Source: Armillaria gallica
Taxonomy: Eukaryota; Basidiomycota; Agaricomycetes; Agaricales; Physalacriaceae
Assembly: GCA_037576215.1 (NCBI GenBank)
Contig: JBANDB010000001.1
Span: 62,001-126,000 of the forward strand
Length of the DNA stretch: 64,000 nt
Reading direction: 5' to 3'
Shown: piece after piece, positions 59,275 through 64,000 of the stretch
Layout: each line of letters starts with the position of its first letter
Position numbering within the stretch: position 1 is the stretch's first letter
The notes under the pieces: model-generated
The model's database searches: none
Told to the model about the DNA's origin: nothing
What the model saw: only the letters and a program-made list of their open reading frames with translations
Position numbers and translations under genes: made by a program

Positions 59275-59999
59275 TTGATAATGATGCAAAAATACAGCAT
59301 AGATGGAAGGTATTACTCTACTTTCTGTTGCTGTCGAGTATTACGCATAGCACCTTACGAAAAGTTTCTCGGCGACTGGAAGGATGGCTGAGCGCTCCTC
59401 TGCATAGTGAACACTTTGTCTTGAAGCGTGGGGTGAAATTCAGCGGTTGGATAAGTTGCGATGCAATGGTCTGAGTGATTCTGAAGCGATGTGTCACACA
59501 AGCCTGCCTGCCACATGAATATCTCATCCGAGCGAAAAAGCTATACAGACACCTTGCCATCGCAAAGCTACTTTGCAGCGCATATAAATGTGTTCCCTGT
59601 CCAGTAGAGATGCGCTAAAATGGTAGCTGGTAGAGGCTCAGAGGCATAGCATTCTAGAATTTGCATGCCTGGGCTCTCGTCAAAAGTAAAGTCGTGTTCA
59701 GAAGGAGAGTGTCGAGTCGAGTCGAGTGTCGCCAAGTTACTGCCAAGAAGCAAAGGAACGCATCGTGTTGAGCTTTCTGAAATTTCAGAGGCAACCAGAT
59801 CACATGTGTTTCAGCCCCAAGTAAGAGCTGAACTTTTGTAACACATGCTCTCACTGTACTTAGCTGTTCGCCTCGAGCTTTCTAATAACTAAATGCTGCA
59901 CAGATACCAGAGAGCTGTACCCTCGCAATAAATGTGTGCTCGCCATCCTGAGACTATGAAAAGCTGCTCTCTCCATGCTTGGGGATTGTGAAATGTCCA

Positions 60000-60720
60000 T
60001 CCTCAGGCCTCAGTTCTTGCTCATCTGTCCTCTTCGGTGCAGGCTGTTCCGTCCAATCACAGAGGAAGAGGCCATCTGGTAACCAACACAGCTCCCTGGG
60101 CCTGAGGTGAAAACCAATGACATCGTCAGGGATCCTGAATGCTGAGTGTATAAGCCTAGAGACCATATGACAGTCTTGAGTTTCTGAGAACATGCCAAGA
60201 GAAAGACATGCACTGTTGCCTCCTTTGACTGTAATGGTGATGCTGAGTCAATGGAAGGTGCCCATGTTTTGTGACTGCTGGAGCAGACCAGGCTTTGCTA
60301 TCATTGTGTTGAGGATAACAAACACGGTTGGGACTGGGTGGTGCCGGTGAAGCTATGGTAAGAAGAAGAGACCATAGTGACATACGTAGAGTCCATTCAG
60401 ATTGAAGATAGATCAACTGCCTCTCAAATCCAAACCCGATGCCATCCCGCTTGCCCTCGTTGAGAGCAGGTATTTTGACACTCATTCGCCCATTCTGCTC
60501 AAGGTGATGCTGGTCGTGGAGAGGAGAAAGATCCACATGGGCACAATACCCAATACAGATTGGTCCAGGTTCAATCCCTTCCAAAAACACTTAACACCTA
60601 CATTTCCTCCTCCTCCCTAGTCGTTGATGTTGCTTACTCAAGTCATCTAAATTGGCCCTCGTTCAAAATGGTCGATAGGCGCTTGCAGAAGACCAATTAT
60701 TCATCGATCCTGACACGGAC
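60000..60720 (-). pseudogene. Unknown multi-exon gene remnant, unit 4 copy
   Basis: The most diverged copy. One 144-codon frame (60590-60156) reads through FLEGIEPGPICIGYCAHVDL and ALNEGKRDGIGFGFERQL, and another block keeps PDGLFLCDWTEQPAPKRTDE near 60060. It has lost the QTEWANG block. Confidence 0.35.
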
Positions 60721-61182
60721 AACCAGCTTGGTGCACTTCGTGGCAAATTATCTGGCTATGCTCTAGGTAAGTCGAGCGCTGTATCTATGGAATATGGAAT
60801 AACACGCAGACAACTGCCATTGACCTGTGGTTTTTTCTTCTCTGTCAAGCTCAGAGGATGTCTGCCCCTGGCATCTTTGAAACTCGCTAATCCTTCACCT
60901 CGTACTGTGCTCAACTCTGCTCAAGCGATGGAAGGATAGATCCTGGGACGTCCAATGTTATATTCAGGGGTGCAAAGAAATTTTGGGAATCAATAATCTG
61001 TCTGGTAGTATGTATCAGAAATCTTCTTCACGGTAGTCAGCTAGTTCTAGCAGAACTCTCACATGGGACTGGATGAGGAGAGATATGGATCCGGCCTCAA
61101 ACATTTGTATAATGATCACTGACAAAAGGCGCACTGTAAAAACGAAGCTAACATCTATGGGTGAGTGAATAGGGACAGAGTT

Positions 61183-61245
61183 GGAATAGAACTGAGATCG
61201 TAATGACTCCAGTAGTTACTAGTTAAGAGTTACACCAAAGTGCCC
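61183..61245 (-). pseudogene. tRNA-like element 22
   Basis: Counterpart of elements 3, 8 and 15. Minus strand: 5' GGGCACTTTGGTGTAACTC, T-arm with loop TTCTATT, so the B box is eroded. Confidence 0.5.
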
Positions 61246-61411
61246 GTTACTACATAGGCTGGGTGTGTCCTTGGCAAGGGTATAAGACTCTGCCCGAAAG
61301 ATATAATGCCAATACTTGCGAAAGGTAGCCAATTGCCATCCTGCTCTTTGAAGACTACAAAAGCGGAGCGAAGCCAAAGATAAGAAAACACTTACCAAAG
61401 ACTTAGATAAT

Positions 61412-61477
61412 GGACACTGGCAGATTCGATCCAGGATCGTGAAACGGTAGTGGATTTACGATCGTGCCAAAGGGCCC
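61412..61477 (-). pseudogene. tRNA-like element 23
   Basis: Counterpart of element 4. A box TGGCACGATCG; T-arm CCTGG-ATCGAAT-CTGCC no longer pairs well. Confidence 0.5.
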
Positions 61478-61670
61478 TTGTCAAGTATAGCATGAATTGA
61501 AGGTTGGACTAGGAATTTTCATAAAAAAACACCTGTAGGGAGGAGCCAAGATCGAAATAGTGCTTTGGAAATTATTAATTCATGCCATTCGAACCTGATT
61601 TTTCAAGGATACAAAGCAGTTTCGACTTTGGGAAAAACTATAGTACCTAGCAGTATTCTGTATAGATATT

Positions 61671-61733
61671 GGACCCTCTCGGATTCAAACCGAGGATCAT
61701 GATATGGCAAATTATGATTGTGCCATAGAGTGC
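61671..61733 (-). pseudogene. tRNA-like element 24
   Basis: Counterpart of element 10. A box TGGCACAATCA; B box GGTTTGAATCC; acceptor 3' half AGGGTCC. A-run near 61633. Confidence 0.55.
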
Positions 61734-61926
61734 TTGTCTACTTAAGACAGCTGCATTGAGAATTGGACTGTTTTCATGGGAGCATATGTATTCAAAAGCA
61801 ACCCTTGACACGAACTCACCCCATTCAAAGTCTAGGCGCCTGCAATTTGGTGGACAGTGGAAGGCATTCTAGGGAAGCAATCTGGAGAAGGGCAAAACTT
61901 GAGGGGTACTTGCCATACACCGAATT

Positions 61927-62397
61927 GGACACTCTCGAATTCGAACCGAGGATCATAATTGTTACAATTTATTCACTTTTTTCCTCTTGTCTTATCTTAT
62001 CTCTTACACCGGACCGACCGGGCTGCCATCTATAGGGGAGATCACACAAAGTTCCCATGTTATCTCTCAATTCTCCACGCTCTTGCTTCGCTATTGTGTG
62101 CTGCAGCTCCAAGTCCTTGTACTTCGTTATCAACCACTCACAAACGTCTTATGTTTAGACCCTAGCCTTTCGTATTTAAGTAGTAGTTCTCACTGCATGT
62201 ATGCCAGCCTCGAACTAACTTTAATCTATACTGAAACTATCGCTTAATCTCCCGCCGAGCGCTAAGAACTTAGCCGAATCGCCTATAAAAGATCACATCG
62301 GTGACTGCCCGAACGCGAGACAGCCGGTGTTTATCATTGATAGGAATTCAGGTCTAATAATAATACGGTGATTACTTATGATTGCACCAAAGGGCCT
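61927..62397 (-). pseudogene. tRNA-like element 25, split by a solo LTR
   Basis: Counterpart of elements 11 and 18. The 3' half (61927-61959, B box GGTTCGAATTC) and the 5' half (62365-62397, A box TGGTGCAATCA) are separated by the 400-bp insertion. Confidence 0.65.
61960..62359. mobile_element. Solo LTR with 5-bp target duplication (400 bp)
   Basis: It begins TGTTACAATTT and ends AGGTCTAATA, close to the TGTTA..TAACA ends of retrotransposon LTRs. It is flanked by ATAAT (61955-61959 and 62360-62364), and units 2 and 3 give the empty site. Inside are TATTTAAG (about 62172) and CTATAAAAG (62282). It retains CpG sites, unlike the unit around it, so it is probably recent. No internal retroelement region is adjacent. 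Confidence 0.8.
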
Positions 62398-63685
62398 GGT
62401 CATAGCAGTGGTATATCGCATCAAGGAAACTGGATAATGTGCACACTGGACTTGAAATATACTTATCCTGGAGACATTCCCATGTTAGTTACATCTAGAT
62501 TATGCCAAAGAGCCACGGATAAAATATGCACAAAAGGATGGCTATGGGTTATTACAGCATGTGGAAGATTTAGGCTTCTGGTCCGAAGCGCATTGTAACC
62601 ACGTGGACCCCAATTTTCTTCTCTACCCCCACCGACCATTTCGTACTGGCATGCGCTGTGCAGTCATCTCTCTCAGCAATCCCAGCAGCTAAAAGAATCG
62701 TGTCCTGACATTGCACAGCCCGAGGAGGAGACAATGTTTATCTTTTCCTGTCCCAGGGCTCTTCCACCCAAGTGTCAGCTTACATCCACAATCCGACCTC
62801 AGCCAGGCTTGTCATTCATCTTGATAGCATCCTCGCCAATGTCAAGGGAAGAACGTTTCTTTGAGCTACTGGAGGGTCGATGCAATTCGGTGAGCTTCAT
62901 GGCAAATTATCCCAGTCTTGTTCTGTTCTGATGCGATATTAGCATTGCTTACCTGCATGAGGGCATACAAGGACCAGGCGCAAACACGCACGACATATGG
63001 ACTCCCCGGCGGTATGCCCTTTGATGACAACCCCTATGTTCTGCTTTTGGACACTCCACCACTCGTTCCATCTGTGATCGAGCATGATCCGTCACCTTCA
63101 TCATTCTCGGTGACACAGTCATCTTGGCAACTATAACTCGTGGAAAGCATCCCATCTCACGACTCCACAAGAGAACCAACTCCCATGCATATCGAAGGGG
63201 ACGTGACACGACTGTATCTCCTCAATGGAATGAACCACAGGGGATGGAGAATGCGTGGACACGTCAGGACCAAGCTACGGTGATATTAGTCAAACACACG
63301 CAATTCCACAGTTTCTGTCTCGACAAAGGGCAAGACGACTGCCTGGCTTTCCTCCCATCAAGCTCAGAGATCAGACGATGTCTTTCAAACCTGCGTACCC
63401 TCCACCTCCTACTCCAGACATTAACAGAGCAAGCCGGTTGCCTATATTATGGAGGGTAATATCTCTGCACGTCCAGCACATTCATCTTAGGGGAGGGCTT
63501 TGGAGAGGTTGTGGGATTTAGTAATCCGCCTGGTGTATGTATCAGTATAATGATCACATTATCTTCTTCATATTTCTGGGAAGGAAAGCTTAAGCAATGA
63601 GGCTGGCACTTGCAGATGCTTGTACATTATATCTTAATGATCATCGATCACTGGCAAAAGAACTCATCATTATATTCAAATGAGA

Positions 63686-63750
63686 GGATAGTCTCGGATT
63701 CTAACCAAGATCATAGCAACTGTGGTGGTTACTGTTATACCAAAGCACCC
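63686..63750 (-). pseudogene. tRNA-like element 26
   Basis: Counterpart of element 5 (37639). Minus strand: GGGTGCTTTGGTATAACAG, T-arm CTTGG-TTAGAAT-CCGAG. The neighbouring sequence (GTTGTGGGATTTAGTAATCC upstream in both) confirms the pairing. Confidence 0.55.
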
Positions 63751-64000
63751 ATACAACGCAGGCCAGAGCAAGTCCGTACCAAGAGTGTTGAGTCCGATCC
63801 TATGATGATTGCCCGGAACATTGAGCTTCGAAATCAAAGCTCAATTCACACATTATACACATTGACTACTGTTATCTACCTTGAGCATCAATAAGAGAGC
63901 TCAATACTGCTACCTAATATCATTCATCACAAACACATCTATCCCACTCAAAGCTTCGCCAATTCAACCATAGCATTCGTGCTTCTCCTCATCAAACTAA

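Larger units (their letters stand above)
55360..59280. repeat. Repeat unit 3 (uninterrupted, about 3.9 kb)
   Basis: The cleanest copy, with no large insertion seen. Shares the order of anchors with unit 2: GGATGGCTGAGCGCT (55455), AAGGGCTGAAATTC (55980), GATCACTCAAGCTC (56547), the CATATCCTTCGTTTCGTACT module (57213) and the tRNA-like series. Confidence 0.78.
59280..63900. repeat. Repeat unit 4 (with a solo LTR)
   Basis: Shares anchors GGATGGCTGAGCGCT (59382), GTTTCAGCCCCAAG (59810), the gene remnant, a CTAATCCTTCACCTCGTACT module (60887) and the tRNA-like series. Its last part (62.9-63.75 kb) matches 36.96-37.70 kb of unit 1 rather than units 2 or 3, so the array has been rearranged. Confidence 0.7.

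Noticed and set aside
33506..63750. Reading the tRNA-like elements as a classical SINE family.
   Set aside because: Beyond the acceptor end, sequences downstream differ between the classes within a unit; there is no shared SINE body or tail and no target duplications.

Overview
The window reads as nuclear DNA of a filamentous basidiomycete, probably an agaricomycete. Genes are cut by many short introns of about 48-64 bp with GT..AG borders. The families present (FAD2-like desaturases, microsomal P450s, F-box proteins with N-terminal coiled coils, serpentine membrane proteins with basic tails, hAT transposons) are typical of that group. This placement is inferred from gene style and content, not from a marker gene.

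The left half (about 2.8-32.5 kb) is genic. It holds two intron-split membrane fatty-acid desaturases facing opposite ways (2780-4179 minus; 10982-12466 plus), two alpha/beta hydrolases (14956-16109 minus; 22904-24200 plus), two neighbouring cytochrome P450s on the minus strand (one apparently broken, one apparently whole), a broken and a whole F-box gene, a short-chain dehydrogenase and a multi-pass membrane protein. I spliced both desaturases, the second hydrolase and the whole F-box gene by hand; each gives one open frame (416, 420, about 340 and 554 aa). Desaturases, P450s, hydrolases and an SDR together would suit a fatty-acid-derived secondary pathway such as oxylipins or polyacetylenes, but this is inference.

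The right half (33.5-64.0 kb) is repeat-rich. Its backbone is a unit of about 4 kb present four times (about 33.80-38.93, 50.98-55.36, 55.36-59.28 and 59.28-63.90 kb). Every unit carries several minus-strand tRNA-like elements (26 listed). They keep A-box-like and B-box-like promoter sequence, a T-arm and often an A-run (T-run on their strand) just downstream, but have lost most of the anticodon arm. The units also carry a decayed multi-exon gene that I do not recognise. Copies differ largely by CpG to TpG/CpA changes, as expected from methylation and deamination or a RIP-like process.

The unit array has been invaded by mobile DNA whose borders can be read by comparing units. There is a 599-bp MITE with an 8-bp target duplication in unit 1, a 531-bp MITE with an 8-bp target duplication in unit 2, and a 400-bp solo LTR with a 5-bp target duplication inside a tRNA-like element of unit 4. 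About 12 kb between units 1 and 2 (38.9-51.0 kb) is a transposon nest: a 496-bp inverted-repeat element, a 2.5-kb element with terminal inverted repeats over 100 bp long, and a hAT-type transposase gene. Its right part looks CpG-poor.
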